64,000 bases of DNA from Rhabdophis nuchalis (GCA_039707465.1 CM077644.1:214271962-214335961); one strand, 5' to 3'; counted from the stretch's first letter, positions 1 through 10,883 are shown. Numbers and translations are program-made. The notes: generated by a model not told the origin, from the letters alone.

Positions 1-972
1 ATCTTACTTTTTTGCCAGGGGTGTGTGACATGACTCTCTTCATAGGCTATCAGTGAGGAGAAAAATAAAACTCCAGACAATAAATGCCCATTGAGTGTTA
101 TAAATGTAGATCTTTTGATAAACATCAAAGCTAAACATTTTTTAGGGTTGGGAAAATTATGCTTTGTGGTACAGCTGTCACCATGTTTACCAGACGTAAA
201 CTCTATATCAGGCGTGTTCAGTCCCATCATCATTTGCCATTATGACCAATGGCAATGGGAATTGTAGTCCAATAACTGGTAAACAACGTTGTCTGTAGGT
301 AGAGATATTTTAATAGAGTCTACCCACTTCAGTTTCCTATTTCTTTTATAAGTATCTTTTGGGCATCTTGATATACTGTACTTTAATTTACATTTATTTT
401 CAATCATTCCTGCAAAATGACTAGAGACTGAGGAGATTGTCTTTAAGGAAGCTAGAGGAATTTAATCTTCCCAATTGCAAGGTGCTTGGGAATTAACTAT
501 CTAGTAACAATAATTAATTCTGACATTTCTGATGCAATGAACAGCAAGAAGGCCATAACATGTTACCATTAATTTAAAATGCATTTTTGAAAAATGTGCA
601 AAAAGAAACATATACTTTCATGCATTTTTATTCAGATTAATAAAGACATGGGAGTGAATCAAATGTTAGATAAAGAGACTAGAGATGATATATGCAGATT
701 TGTGCATGTCTGAAAAGGTAAAAAGGAAGCCTTTAAATTTTTAATTGAAAGGCTTAGGTTTGAAATGATTTTTGTTTGGGAGTGTTAGCTCTTCAGCACT
801 ACAGGATAATGAAACAGTTGAAGGAGCTCAAAGCATGAATTGGAACGTTTTTAGTTCGGTCCCAATCTGGCACTAAGAGTACTGATGTAATTGTAGCACT
901 ATCACTTCCAGCCTTCATGGTAAAAATCAACACTCGTCTGCTTTGTAGAGTTGTGTTCAAGATTAGAAATAT
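1..972. other. AT-rich intronic sequence, little recognisable
   Basis: No gene is recognised. The stretch near 205-275 (ending in a motif like 'gggaattgtagtcc') resembles an old decayed hAT-type MITE, but termini and target duplication are not visible. The remainder looks like non-coding intron. Confidence 0.4.
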
Positions 973-995
973 TTATTTATCTATATTAACCTCCC

Positions 996-1017
996 TATAC
1001 ATACATACATACATACA

Positions 1018-1047
<30 letters not shown>
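996..1047. repeat. (TACA)n microsatellite
   Basis: About thirteen tandem ATAC units directly abut the end of the PLE-derived inverted repeat that follows. PLE ends next to short tandem repeats are also seen at 33,617-33,637 in this window. Confidence 0.9.
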
Positions 1048-1049
<2 letters not shown>

Positions 1050-1050
<1 letters not shown>

Positions 1051-1290
1051 TTGTTTTCGTAGATTTTCACGGGTGTAGGTATGCTGGCAGTGTTTGCTTT
1101 GGGGATTTTCCCGTGTATATAGCATGGAGATGTTATTGCAACGTTTCAACAAGATCTCACTTGTCATCATCAGGCAGGCATCTTCAGAAGCCTGCCTGAT
1201 GATGACAAGTGAGATCTTGTCGAAACGTTGCAATAACATCTCCATGCTATATACACGGGAAAATCCCCAAAGCAAGCACTGCCAAAGACC
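1050..1290. mobile_element. Inverted pair of Penelope-like element 3' ends
   Basis: Arms at about 1095-1180 and 1189-1274 are nearly perfect reverse complements around a short loop ('atcttcaga'), with roughly one mismatch. The left arm continues outward to 'cgtagattttcacggg', which is the reverse complement of the terminus of the PLE at 33,070-33,617. The structure is therefore two PLE 3' ends in opposite orientation, an arrangement PLE insertions often leave. Short open frames across it are fortuitous. Confidence 0.65.
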
Positions 1291-1434
1291 ACTCACTCAT
1301 CACAAAATCTCTAGAATTGTAAAGCCTACAAACTTGAAATTCAGCACATATGTTCCTCTTGGCTTCTAGGTGCTCGCTAAGAAAGGATGTTTTGAAATGA
1401 TCATCAGATCATCAGTGTTTTATATACAGTATTA

Positions 1435-1525
1435 TATTAACACACGTTGATGCTAAGAGGTTAGATGTTCTACTCCCCCTCCCCACCTGAAAAGAACTCT
1501 GTTCCAACTGCTAGTTGCCTTATAT
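1435..1525. repeat. Left copy of direct repeat flanking the L2
   Basis: A ~64-bp block (1461-1525, containing 'cccacctgaaaagaactctg') recurs at 6220-6283 on the other side of the L2. The preceding 'tattaacac...tgatgctaag' block (1435-1460) recurs after the right copy (6281-6305). Together they imply a unit of about 85-88 bp that was tandem before insertion, or an unusually long target duplication of an old minisatellite. Confidence 0.7.
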
Positions 1526-1784
1526 GGGTGTGGCCAGCGTGTAACTCATCCAGCCTGTGGGCTGGGAGTTTATAATAATAATAATAATAATAATTTAATT
1601 TTATATCCCGCTCTCTCTCCCCAAGGGGACTCGAGGCGGGGCACAGGCAATTAAAAATACAAATAAGACCACCAACAAATACAAAATACAAAATACAAAA
1701 TTAAAAGTGAATTAAATTGTTCCTGCGCTAAAACCCATAAACTAAACTAAAAATTACCCCTAAAACCCCTAACCTAAAAAGAGA

Positions 1785-3803
1785 CTACCCAAGGCCGGCC
1801 AGGCGAAAAAAGTGTGTCTTTAATTTTAAGCGGAAGGAGTGGAGGTCCGTGGTTATCCTGATATCGGGGGGAAGGTCGTTCCAGAGGGCTGGGCCCGCCA
1901 CAGAGAAGGCCCTTCCCCTGGGCGTCGCCCGCTGACAAAGTCTAGTGGACGGCACCCGGAGAAGTCCCTCTCTGTGGGAGCGAATCGGCCGTGAGGATGT
2001 ATGGGGCAGGATCCGATCCCGCAGGTAGCTAGGTCCCGAGCCATGGAGCACTTTGAAGATGATAATTAACACCTTGAAGTGCACCCGGAAGACAACAGGT
2101 AGCCAGTGCAGCTCGCGCAAGAGCGGTGTTACGTGGGCAAACCTAGAGGTGCCCATAATTGCTCGCGCGGCTGCGTTCTGGACCAACTGAAGCCTCTGGG
2201 TGCACCTCAAGGGGAGCCCCATGTAGAGAGAGTTGCAATAATCCAGTCGGGATGTCACGAGAGCATGAGTGACTGTGCGAAGGGCGTCCCGATCCAATAG
2301 GGGGCGCAACTGCCGTACCAGGCGAACCTGGTAAAACGCCCTCCTGGCCACGGCTGTCAGTTGATCTTCCATGGACAGCCGGGTATCCAGGAGGACACCC
2401 AAGTTGCGCGCCCCATCCACAGGGGCAAGATGTTCGCCCCCTATGGCCAGAGATGGAATCAACTGGTTGAATCGGGCAGCCGGAAACCACAGCCACTCGG
2501 TCTTGGTCGGGTTGAGCCTGAGTCCGTTACTTCCCATCCAGATCCGCACGGCTTCCAGGCACTGGCACATCACCGCTACGGCATCGTTGGGGTGGTTTGG
2601 GGTAGATATATACAGCTGAGTATCATCAGCGTAGAGATGATACTCTACCCCAAAACCACGGATGATCTCGCCCAGCGGCTTCATATATGTGTTGAACAGG
2701 AGGGGCGAGAGGACCGACCCCTGAGGCACCCCACATGTGAGGGGTCTCGAGGTCGACCTCTGCCCTCCTGCCAACACAAATTGCGATCGGCCAGAGAGGT
2801 AGGAGGAGAACCACCATAGCACGGTGCCTCCCACCCCCAACCCCCCCAGCCGATGCAATAGGATACCATGGTCGATGGTATCGAAAGCCGCCGAGAGGTC
2901 TAATAGGACCAGGATGGAGGAACAACCCCCATCTCTGGCCCTCCAGAGATCATCGACAAACGCGACCAATGCCGTCTCGGTGCTATGCCCGGGCCGAAAG
3001 CCGGACTGGCGCGGGTCTAGATAATCAACTTCCTCCAGGTGACGGGGAAACTGTTGTGCCACCACACTCTCAACAACCTTCGCCAGAAAGGGAAGGTTGG
3101 AGACTGGACGGTAATTGTTTAAAAGAGCTGGATCCAAAGAGGGCTTCTTAAGGAGGGGCCTCACCATGGCCTCTTTTAGGGAAGCAGGCAAGGAACCCTC
3201 ACTTAAGGATGCGTTGATAACCTCTTGGAGCCAGCCTCGTGTCACCTCCCAGGATGCCAGTACAAGCCAGGAGGGACACGGGTCCAATAAACATGTGGTG
3301 GCTCACAGTCGCCCACGTAACCTGTCCATATCATCGGAAGCAACGGAGTCAAACTCCTCCCAAACGAGATCCGCCTCGTGGCATTCCACTGGACCAGCAA
3401 TGGGGGCTAACTCATTCTGTATCTGAGCGGTTTTCGCCTGCAGATAAGACACAAATTCCTCTGCTCTACCCTGTAACGGGGCTTCCCGCACCCTCTGTTG
3501 AAGGAGGGAGTGGGTCACCCTAAACAGGGCGGCAGGGCGGTTATCTGCGGATGCTATGAGAGTGGCACAATGATGGCGTTTGGCCACTCTCAGCGCCACA
3601 ATGTAAGTCCGTAAATGGGCTCTTACCTGTGTCCGGTCAGATTCAGATTCAGGGTAGTCCTCCATCTTCTCTCTAGGCATCTCTTGTGGCGTTTCATCAC
3701 CCTTAGCTCCTCGGTAAACCAAGGAGCCAGGGTGGCTTGGCGCCACACGAGAGGCCGCAAGGGCGCGACCCGATCCAAAGCTCCCGTGGCCGCAATATTC
3801 CAT
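1785..3803 (-). pseudogene. L2 ORF2 linker and reverse transcriptase
   Basis: Two open stretches in the same frame, 3803-3306 and 3302-1785, are separated by one TGA at 3303-3305. The first holds the linker between endonuclease and RT. The second has the ordered RT blocks 'NYRPVSNLPFLAKVVE', 'QSGFRPGHSTETAL', 'LLDLSAAFDTIDH' (first catalytic Asp), 'CGVPQGSVLSPLLFN' and 'YADDTQLY' (YADD catalytic pair), followed by the thumb and C-terminal region ending 'THFFRLAGLG'. The enzyme copies LINE RNA at a nicked target. The TGA could be a recent mutation. The apparent start at 3287 is a TTG in the middle of the protein, not a true initiation site. Confidence 0.87.
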
Positions 3804-5053
3804 GCGGCCACGAGGTCCTCCATCGGGGCGCGGGTCAGGGGTACAGGAAGTGGCCCAAGCGCCGCCTGGAACCCATCTGGGTCCATCAGGTGCCTGGGGC
3901 GGAACCAGATTGGTGACTCAGGTTCCGCCTCCCCGCGGAGGGGAGCAGCGGTCGGAAAGTCGAGCTGGAGAAGTGAGTGGTCTGACCATGACAAGGGCGT
4001 GATGACTATATCCCCTATACCCAGATCACTCGTCCATTGGCCAGAGACAAAGATGAGATCCAGTGTGTGTCCACCCTCGTGGGTGGGGCCTTGAATTACT
4101 TGGGTCAGGTCCATGGCCGTCATGGAAGCCATGAACTCCCGAGCTACCTCGGATGATACGCCAACCGTTGGCAAGTTGAAGTCCCCCATGACTAAAAGTC
4201 TGGGGGTCTCAATTGCCACCGTAGCGATCACCTCTAGGAGCTCGGGCAGGGCTGCTGCTGCATAGCGAGGAGCCAGGTATACAACCAGCAAGCCCAACTG
4301 CCTCCCTAGGCCCCACTTCACGCAGAGGGACTCACAACCGGTGGTCTGTGGCACAATGGTTTCTCTCGGCTCAAGACCTTCTTTCACAATGACCGCTACC
4401 CCACCGCCCCTACCCAGGGCCCGGGGCTGATGAAAAGCGCGGTAACCTGGTGGGCAGATTTCAACGAGGGGAAGTCCTCCCTCGTGGCCCAACCAAGTCT
4501 CCGCAATCCCAACCAGGTCCGGCTCCCCCTCTGACACAAGGTCATTAATGAGGGGGGCTTTGTTGACAACGGACCTGGCGTTGCAAAACATCAGCCGTAG
4601 GCCCTGGCTCTGTACTCCCTGACCACCTAGCCTGCGGGGGTTGTGGCACTTGACCGTTTGAAGCCAACGGCTACGTGCCACCAACCAGGAGGATGGAACT
4701 TGTCTCCCCTCGGACCTGCCTCTCCCCACGACCCTCTGGATCGGTTGGCCCTCCGTCGGAACGACTCGTGTTTCCCCCCTCCTGTCGGATCCTTCCGCCT
4801 CCCTCCGCCGCCTGCTGGTCCGGCCCTTACTTTCATTAATACCCCCTGTCTCTGCCTGTCTAAACCCACCCCCCTCCCTGGTACCCCCTAAAAGAACCAA
4901 TAATTTAGATACTAAAAAACCCCTAAGGCCGCGCTTCGCCCATCTCTCCGGATTAATGAATCCCTCATCAAGATGGGCCCTCGATAGAGCAGAGGGCCAA
5001 GCCTGTGAGAGCGGGGACTCTCGAAAAAACAAAAGATTTGCTCTGGAGTACAT
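3623..5053 (-). pseudogene. L2 ORF2 N-terminal part: APE endonuclease
   Basis: The 476-codon frame carries the apurinic-like endonuclease that nicks target DNA for target-primed reverse transcription. Residues 1-160 are basic and Arg/Gly-rich with no clear domain. The endonuclease then starts with 'FCNARSVVNK' and continues with 'AETWL' (catalytic Glu), 'GGGVAV', 'MGDFNLP' (Asp/Asn pair), 'LDLIF' and 'WSDHSLL' (catalytic His), so all expected active-site residues are present. The frame leaves the real coding path near its end ('RRWRTTLNLNLTGHR'), and homology continues in a second frame from about 3690. This is one frameshift, so the ORF is labelled a pseudogene. The first ATG is used as start; the true start may be further upstream. 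Confidence 0.85.
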
Positions 5054-5420
5054 TGCGTTATAATAAATAATTAAAACTAATCATCAATATAAAACAATGT
5101 AAGAATAATTTCATTAGTGTGTCATGGGTTAAAATAGGATCTTAAAAACATCATTAGCCATAATTTAAATTCATCAAAGATCTAATAAAGTGAATAAGTG
5201 CTATAGTAAGGAAGTTCACAATGTCAATTGGGTGTCCATTTGATGTTCCAGTCCAAAAGATCTTTAGGACATTCACAAGGTCTTTAAAGAGGTCTTAATA
5301 CGGCACAGTTCTATTGGTCTTAACAAATCATCATCACAGGGGGAAGGGTTTCTTCTCATGTTGCTGAGGAATGTAGGTTTGGCGCCAGCTAAGCTGGAAA
5401 GGAGTCTGTTCTCCCTGATG
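5054..5420. other. AT-rich segment inside the L2, origin unclear
   Basis: This segment lies between the endonuclease frame and the GC-rich leader. It has no ORF of note and contrasts sharply in composition with both sides. It could be part of the L2 5' region, a decayed ORF1, or a later insertion. Confidence 0.35.
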
Positions 5421-5439
5421 GAAAATTGCTCCCAGCTGG

Positions 5440-6219
5440 GGATTTAACCAGGCCCAGGCCGGCTATCCAACCTCCTAGCCCGACCCGGCCTAACAGGCCA
5501 GAAAACTCCAGTCTCCAACCTCCAATTTCCCCGGCCTGGGGCCTGTTGTGCGGGCCTCTCCCCTCGACCGATCACCAGGGTCGGGGGATTACTGTCCTCC
5601 CCAGCCCAGGGCTCAGTCAGCTTCTTCTGGCTGCCACCAGTCAGCCCCGCAGCCGACAGTCCGGTCCGAGCCCCCGCCACTAAAAAACTCGGGGACACCG
5701 GCCTTCCGTCCGGGGCTCTCACCCCCGTCTCACCGCTGTCGTTGCAAGGCTGGCTTCAGCTTCAGTAGCGGCGCTCCCACCGCCGCCCTTCGAGTCTTCC
5801 ATGGTCAGTCAATCGGCAGGGCAGGGTTCAGCGTGACCATCTCGGCACTCCCACCGCCGCCATCTCCAAAAAATACCGCCTCAGCCAGGCCTCCCGGCGC
5901 TCCCACCGCCCGGCCTGGCTTCCAGCGGCCGTCACAACACATCCTCCCGGTGCTCTCACCACCGGCGTCTTTCTCTCCATATCTGGTCTGTCGCCTCCGC
6001 CACCGCCACTGCCGCTGGCTTCCCGGCGCTCTCACCGCCTCTCCTCCGTCTATCCCCCTGGCCCGTTGCTGCCGCCGCCAAGGGAACTCACAAGCGTGGT
6101 CGGTCACCACCGCCCTCATTCGGACGCCAGGGACGCCGTCCTCCGTTCCGGCACTCTCGCCTTCACCCGCGCCTTTTTCGTTCCCGCTAAACCCATTTCC
6201 ATCGAGAACCTCACCCCGT
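5440..6219 (-). promoter_or_regulatory. GC-rich L2 5' leader with tandem motif repeats
   Basis: On the plus strand a motif like 'cggcgctcccaccgcc' recurs near 5716, 5770, 5842, 5896, 5948, 6023 and 6150, mostly 52-75 bp apart. LINE 5' UTRs often carry internal promoters built from repeated monomers, so this is the likely promoter/leader of the element (inference). Long ORFs on either strand (e.g. 5548-6249 plus) are composition artefacts of a stop-poor GC-rich tract. Confidence 0.6.
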
Positions 6220-6318
6220 TTAGACATTCTACTCCCCGTCCCCACCTGAAAAGAACTCTGTTCCAACTGCCAGTGCCTTATATTAACACGCTCTGATGCT
6301 AAGGATTTATACATTCTA
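6220..6318. repeat. Right copy of direct repeat flanking the L2
   Basis: Positions 6220-6283 match 1461-1525 with only a few differences. The following 'tattaacacg...tgatgctaagg' matches the segment that precedes the left copy. Confidence 0.7.
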
Positions 6319-6885
6319 CATTAATTTTCAAACTTTAAGTGTCAATGTATAAAGCCCAATCACATAGTTTTATAGCGAAGCACGAGTATCCAGGTAGTAT
6401 AAAGCTACTTACTTTTGTTTATATGCCACTCCATTTCTGATATTGTTTGGTTATCTGCTTTGCTTATCTTGTTTTAATGTAATTTCTATTATTGAATCCC
6501 ATAATAATAATTTCAGTTTAAATTATTTTTTTTCTTCCAGGAGGTCAAGACTTTATCCATGGTTCTTCCCTGCATAAAATACATGGATGTTCGCAGGGCT
6601 GCTTGTTTTTCACACACACAATGTGCATTAAAAATTAGGTGGATTGCATGATCACAGCTGCATTTTGACTTTTTTAAAAAAAACTATACACTGTAGACAA
6701 TCCTGAAAGAACAGGTCAGGCTGAACAGGTTATGCTACATTTCTGTACATCCCCAGTCTCTATTACTAATGACTTGCTGAGCATGATGGATGTTGTAGTC
6801 CAATTTACAGAGACAGTGCTATAGTGGGGAAAGCCTAGCATAAGCTTTGGACAGTTATCCAGGTATCTAAAACCCTATATACTGT
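6319..6885. other. Intronic sequence, nothing recognised
   Basis: AT-rich with a short poly-A run near 6675. A fragment at about 6775-6805 ('gatggatgttgtagtcc') may be an old hAT remnant. Confidence 0.35.
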
Positions 6886-6887
6886 AT

Positions 6888-6966
6888 ATTTATATTTATA
6901 TTTATATCCCGCCCTTCTCCACAAAGGATCCAGGGCGGCGCACAGGAATTTAGAGCAGTTAAAAAG
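6888..6966 (-). mobile_element. L2 3' end fragment
   Basis: Contains 'tatcccgcccttctcc' and 'ccagggcggcgcacagg', the last ~70 bp of the L2 subfamily also present at 25,318, 60,650 and 63,708, with a (TTTATA)n tail on its left. Confidence 0.8.
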
Positions 6967-7507
6967 AGTATATGTGGGGGTCATTACACAATTTCATTAA
7001 ATCATAGAAAGTCAACATGTAGTCCCTTTCCTGAATTGCCATTAAGTCAATTTACCTACCATGTTATTAGTCAACTATTTTTGGAACAAATTTATTGTTG
7101 GAAAAGCAATAAAGAAGCAATACTTTTATTTTTGTTTCCCTGAATTAGTCATGTTCTTGCTCATTACATTGCTTCCTTTCTGATTTACTAAATAGTACTA
7201 TAGTGGTTTTATTTAATGTATTTTTTACAACCAGAAAACTAAAATAAGGTCCTACGTCATACCGAATGTCCTTATACCGTTACAAGAGTCAGCGTTACTC
7301 ACAACCTCCTTTGGAGTAATTCCCATAATAAAGAAAGCAAAAACTTTGACTCATTTTAAAGATGCAGCAAAAATTAAAGAATGTTTCTGCTTTGTGGATA
7401 AGTATTCCTGCCATTAATAGTGCCCGATGTGTCTTCTGAGACAAAATTTCATCTTTCTCTTTTATCATGATGATAAATGAAATAGGAAAACAACATCCTT
7501 GTGGTCC
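6967..7507. other. Intronic sequence, nothing recognised
   Basis: AT-rich and without coherent coding frame; the minus-strand ORF at 7295-7528 shows no domain and runs into the adjacent MITE. Confidence 0.35.
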
Positions 7508-7515
7508 ATTTAGAT

Positions 7516-7650
7516 CAGGGGTGTCCAAACTTGGGAACTTTAAGACTTGTGGACTTCAACTCCCAGAATTCCCCAGCCAGCTATGCTGGCTGGGGAATTC
7601 TGGGAGTTGAAGTCCACAAGTCTTAAAGTTCCCAAGTTTGGACACCCCTG
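7516..7650. mobile_element. Palindromic hAT MITE (family A)
   Basis: A 135-bp near-perfect palindrome begins 'caggggtgtccaaac' and ends with its complement. Identical 8-bp direct repeats ATTTAGAT flank it (7508-7515 and 7651-7658), the hallmark of hAT transposition. It has no coding capacity, so it must be moved by a transposase from elsewhere. Confidence 0.93.
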
Positions 7651-7811
7651 ATTTAGATGAAATGCTTGGAATTAGTCAATGCTAGCAGCTGAAGTTGGCT
7701 ACAGCAGTAAAACAATTTAATCTGTTAAAATAATGATTATAGTGGCAGAAGCTCTTAATGCTTTTATTGTAATGATCAGAGCTTGCCAGGTCAAGTAAAC
7801 CCCTTGAACTA

Positions 7812-7829
7812 TTCTCTCTCTCTCTCTCC
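7812..7829. repeat. (CT)n microsatellite
   Basis: A short perfect CT run. Confidence 0.85.
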
Positions 7830-7904
7830 TCTGTCTCTTTGATAAGAAAGCACTTTAATGATGTTTCTGATGCTTTGATTGAAGAGTCCTATCTTGTTCC
7901 TCTG

Positions 7905-8335
7905 CTCGCACAGAGAGGGACTTCTCCAGGTGCCGTCCACTAGGCAATGCCAGCGGGCGACGCCCAGGGGAAGGGCCTTCTCTGTGGTGGGCCCAATCCT
8001 CTGGAACGACCTACCCCCCGAAATTAGAACAACGACGGACCTCCGCTCCTTCCGCCAGAAGTTAAAAACTCACTTATTTCAGCAGGCCGGCCTGGCTTAA
8101 CTCTTATACCTAGCCGTAAAAAAATAAATTTGTTTTAATTTGAATTTTAAGGGTATTGTTAAGGTTTTTAGGGATTTTAAATATGGTTTTAGCACAGGGA
8201 TAATTTAATTCAGTTTTAATATTTTGTATGTTGTATATTGTTATTTATTAGATTTTAATTTCCTGTGCACCGCCCCGAGTCCCCATGGGGGAGAGGGGCG
8301 GTCTATAAATTTAAATAATAAATAAAATAAATAAA
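7905..8335 (+). mobile_element. L2 3' fragment
   Basis: The frame beginning near 7906 matches the C-terminus of the L2 reverse transcriptase ('SHREGLLQVPSTRQCQRATP'; 'LWNDLPPEIRTTTDLRSFRQ'). A 3' UTR with 'gcaccgccccgagtcccc' and an (AAAT)n tail follow. Strongly 5'-truncated. Confidence 0.88.
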
Positions 8336-8340
8336 TAAAT

Positions 8341-9170
8341 CAAAGAATGGAAGGCTCCAAAGAGATCTTTGGAGGAGATATAGAGCAGATGAAAAGATGA
8401 GTACCTGGAAATGAATAGATTTCTATTAGAAGACAAATACATGTATGCCTGATTATTTGTAGTGACCAAGCAGACTCAGGACTTGCCTTCCACTTATGAT
8501 GGCCTCTCAGATGGCTAGTCTATAGCTTTTAGAATGTTCAGTCAACATGAGCAATGGCTGGATCTCCAGCAGTGGTTGTGCAGCAGAATGTGCAGCTAGA
8601 GAACAACCCGTTGCTAGTATACACACAAATAGTATCTCAGACACTGCTAGTAAAAAAAAGTAGCTTTACTGGTGTTGTAAAACTAAACTACTACTTCACA
8701 AACAGTGATAGTAGATAGTCAAACAAAGTCCTTAACAAACAAACAATTGCTTACAGTCGCAATTCATGATTCTTTCCTTCTTCCTTCTTCAAACAGTCAG
8801 TCACAGTCGAGCAATCAGGGAGCAATGAAGTAGAGAGCAATCAACAGAGAGAGAGAATGCGCTCTCCTGACTTCCTCTTATTGCCGAGATAATTACAGCT
8901 TCTAATTGCATTCAAACATCTTAAAGCAACAAAGACTATTTGTCATCATGGTATTATGTACTGCCTACCCAACACTAGAGTCTACTCCTACCAGAATCAA
9001 TTGGTGGTGAGATAAGCATGAGGATGACAGATTTCTTTATCCTGCATTTTGCTTCATATTTTCCCTAGGCTACAAATTAACCAATCATTTATGGTTAATA
9101 TATTGGGCAGGCTCAGTCTGTGCTCACTAGGTTTGTAGGCCAGTTGAGTAAAACATGATTCAATTACCGT
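8341..9170. other. Intronic sequence, possible old LTR
   Basis: No ORF. The region from about 8610 to 8973, ending 'cctacccaaca', could be a decayed solitary LTR, but no matching partner or target duplication was found. Confidence 0.25.
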
Positions 9171-9176
9171 ATTTTT

Positions 9177-10883
9177 CAGAGCATAAGATGCCCTGGAGTA
9201 TAAGACGTAGCAAGGTTTTGAAGAGGAAAATGGTTTTTTTTTGCATTCTGCAAACCTCCCAAAAATGGCCCACTTTTTTTTTTTTAAAGGGCATGAATAG
9301 CCCTTAGGAGGCTTGTAGAGTGATCCTGAGGGGTGAGGGTGGGGGCAAAAATGAGCAACAAATAGCCCATTTTTCACAAAAACAGGCCCAATTTTTTGTC
9401 AAAATAAAAAGGCATGGAAGCTTATAGAGTGCTGCTGGGGAGGCAAAAAACGGGCTGTTTTTCACTCATTTCTGCCCTTCTGGCCCCCAGGAGCTCTCTG
9501 AAAGCTTTCTAAAAGCTACGCAAAGTCATTTTGGTGAAGGGGCGGAGTTTCAGGAGGCAAAAATGCTGCATTCAGTGTATAATTTGTGCATTCAGTGTAT
9601 AATTGCAATTTGTGTTGGCAGGAGAGCAGAGGTCGACCTCGAGACCCCTCACATGTGGGGTGCCTCAGGGGTCGGTCCTCTTGCCTCTCCTGTTCAACAC
9701 ATATATGAAGCCGCTGGATGAGATCATCCGTGGTTTTGGGGTAGAGTACCATCTCTACGCTGATGATACGCAGTTGTATATATCTACCCCAAACCACCCC
9801 AACGATGCCGTAGCGGTGATGTGCCAGTGCCTGGAAGCCGTGCGGATCTGGATGGGAAGTAACAGACTCAGGCTCAACCCGGCCAAGACCGAGTGGCTGT
9901 GGTTTCCGGCCGCCCGATTCAACCAGTTGACTCCATCACTGGCCATAGGGGGCGAATACCTTGCCCCTGTGGATGGGGCGCGCAACTTGGGTGTCCTCCT
10001 GGATACCCAGCTGTCCATGGAAGATCAAGTGACAGCCGTGGCCAGGAGGGCGTTTTACCAGGTCCGCCTGGTATGCCAGTTGCGCCCCCTATTGGATCGG
10101 GATGCCCTTTGCACAGTCACTCATGCCCTCGTGACATCCCGACTGGACTATTGTAACTCTCTCTACATGGGGCTCCCCTTGAGGTGCACCCGAAGACTTC
10201 AACTGGTCCAGAATGCAGCCGCGTGAGCAATAATGGGGACCGCAAGGTACACCCATGTAACACCTCTCTTGCGCGAGCTGCACTGGCTGCCTGTCGTCTT
10301 TCGGGTGCGCTTCAAGGTGTTAGTTATCATCTTTAAAGCGCTCCATGGCTCGGGACCTAGCTATCTGCGGGATCGGATCCTGCCCCATACTTCCTCACGG
10401 CCGATTCGCTCCCACAGAGAGGGACTTCTCCAGGTGCCGTCCACTAGACTTTGTCAGCGGGCGACGCCCAGGGGAAGGCCTTCTCTGTGGCGGGCCCAGC
10501 CCTCTGGAACGACCTTCCCCCTGACATTAGAACAACCACGGACCTCCGCTCCTTCCGTCAGAAATTAAAAACATACTTTTTCTGCTTGGCCGGCCTAGGT
10601 TAGTCTCTACCTTGCAGGGTTCAGGGAACATTAGTTTTAAAATGGGGATTTTAGTGCAGGGACAATTAAATTTAATTTGTTTTTATTGATTGTATTTATT
10701 CCTGTATACTGTATATTTTTTATGTGTTTTAATTTTTCCCTGTACACCGCTCCGAGTCCCCTCGGGGAGAGGAAGCGGTATATAAAAATAAAATATTTAT
10801 TATTATTATTATTATAAGTCGCACCTAGATTTTCAGCCTCTTTTTTGAGAGAAAAGGGTGTGTCTTATACTCAAAAAATACGG
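9177..10883. mobile_element. TA-flanked MITE-like element split by an L2
   Basis: The left end 'ccgtatttttcagag' follows a TA; the right end 'ctcaaaaaatacgg' is its inverted match, next to TG. The uninterrupted relative is at 17,740-18,277. An L2 fragment (9605-10,818) sits inside it, so this element is older than that L2 insertion. TA flanks suggest the Tc1/mariner group, but the superfamily is not proven. Confidence 0.7.
9605..10818 (+). mobile_element. L2 fragment with RT palm and C-terminus
   Basis: 5'-truncated in the RT ('QFVLAGEQRSTSRPLTCGV'). It carries 'CGVPQGSV', 'YADDTQLYIS' and the C-terminal block, then a 3' UTR with 'cgctccgagtcccctcgggg' and an (ATT)n tail. An in-frame TGA at 10,224-10,226 replaces an Arg codon found in the sister copies, a typical CpG decay. 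Further frame breaks follow near 10,470. A 24-bp duplication ('gcattcagtgtataattg') lies at its left edge. Confidence 0.9.

Larger units (their letters stand above)
1566..6219 (-). mobile_element. L2-clade LINE, near full length
   Basis: This is a non-LTR retrotransposon read right to left: a GC-rich 5' leader (about 6219-5420), an AT-rich internal stretch (5420-5054), an APE-type endonuclease (5053-3623), a reverse transcriptase (to 1785), a short 3' UTR and a terminal (ATT)n tail at 1571-1595. The 3' UTR carries the motif 'ccccaaggggactcg' shared with the other L2 copies here. The coding part has two visible lesions: a frame change between about 3803 and 3623, and an in-frame TGA at 3303-3305. 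The element is therefore probably unable to make its own intact protein, but it is unusually complete, since most genomic L2 copies are 5'-truncated. Confidence 0.88.

Noticed and set aside
996..1047. Direct repeats as a CRISPR array
   Set aside because: A simple microsatellite without spacers, in a vertebrate genome.
5548..6314. 233-codon plus and 169-codon minus ORFs in GC-rich DNA
   Set aside because: They lie in the L2 5' leader, where few stops arise by composition. Pro/Ser/Arg-rich content follows the repeated motif.
8610..8973. Solitary LTR
   Set aside because: It ends like an LTR, but no target duplication, partner or TATA/polyA layout could be confirmed.
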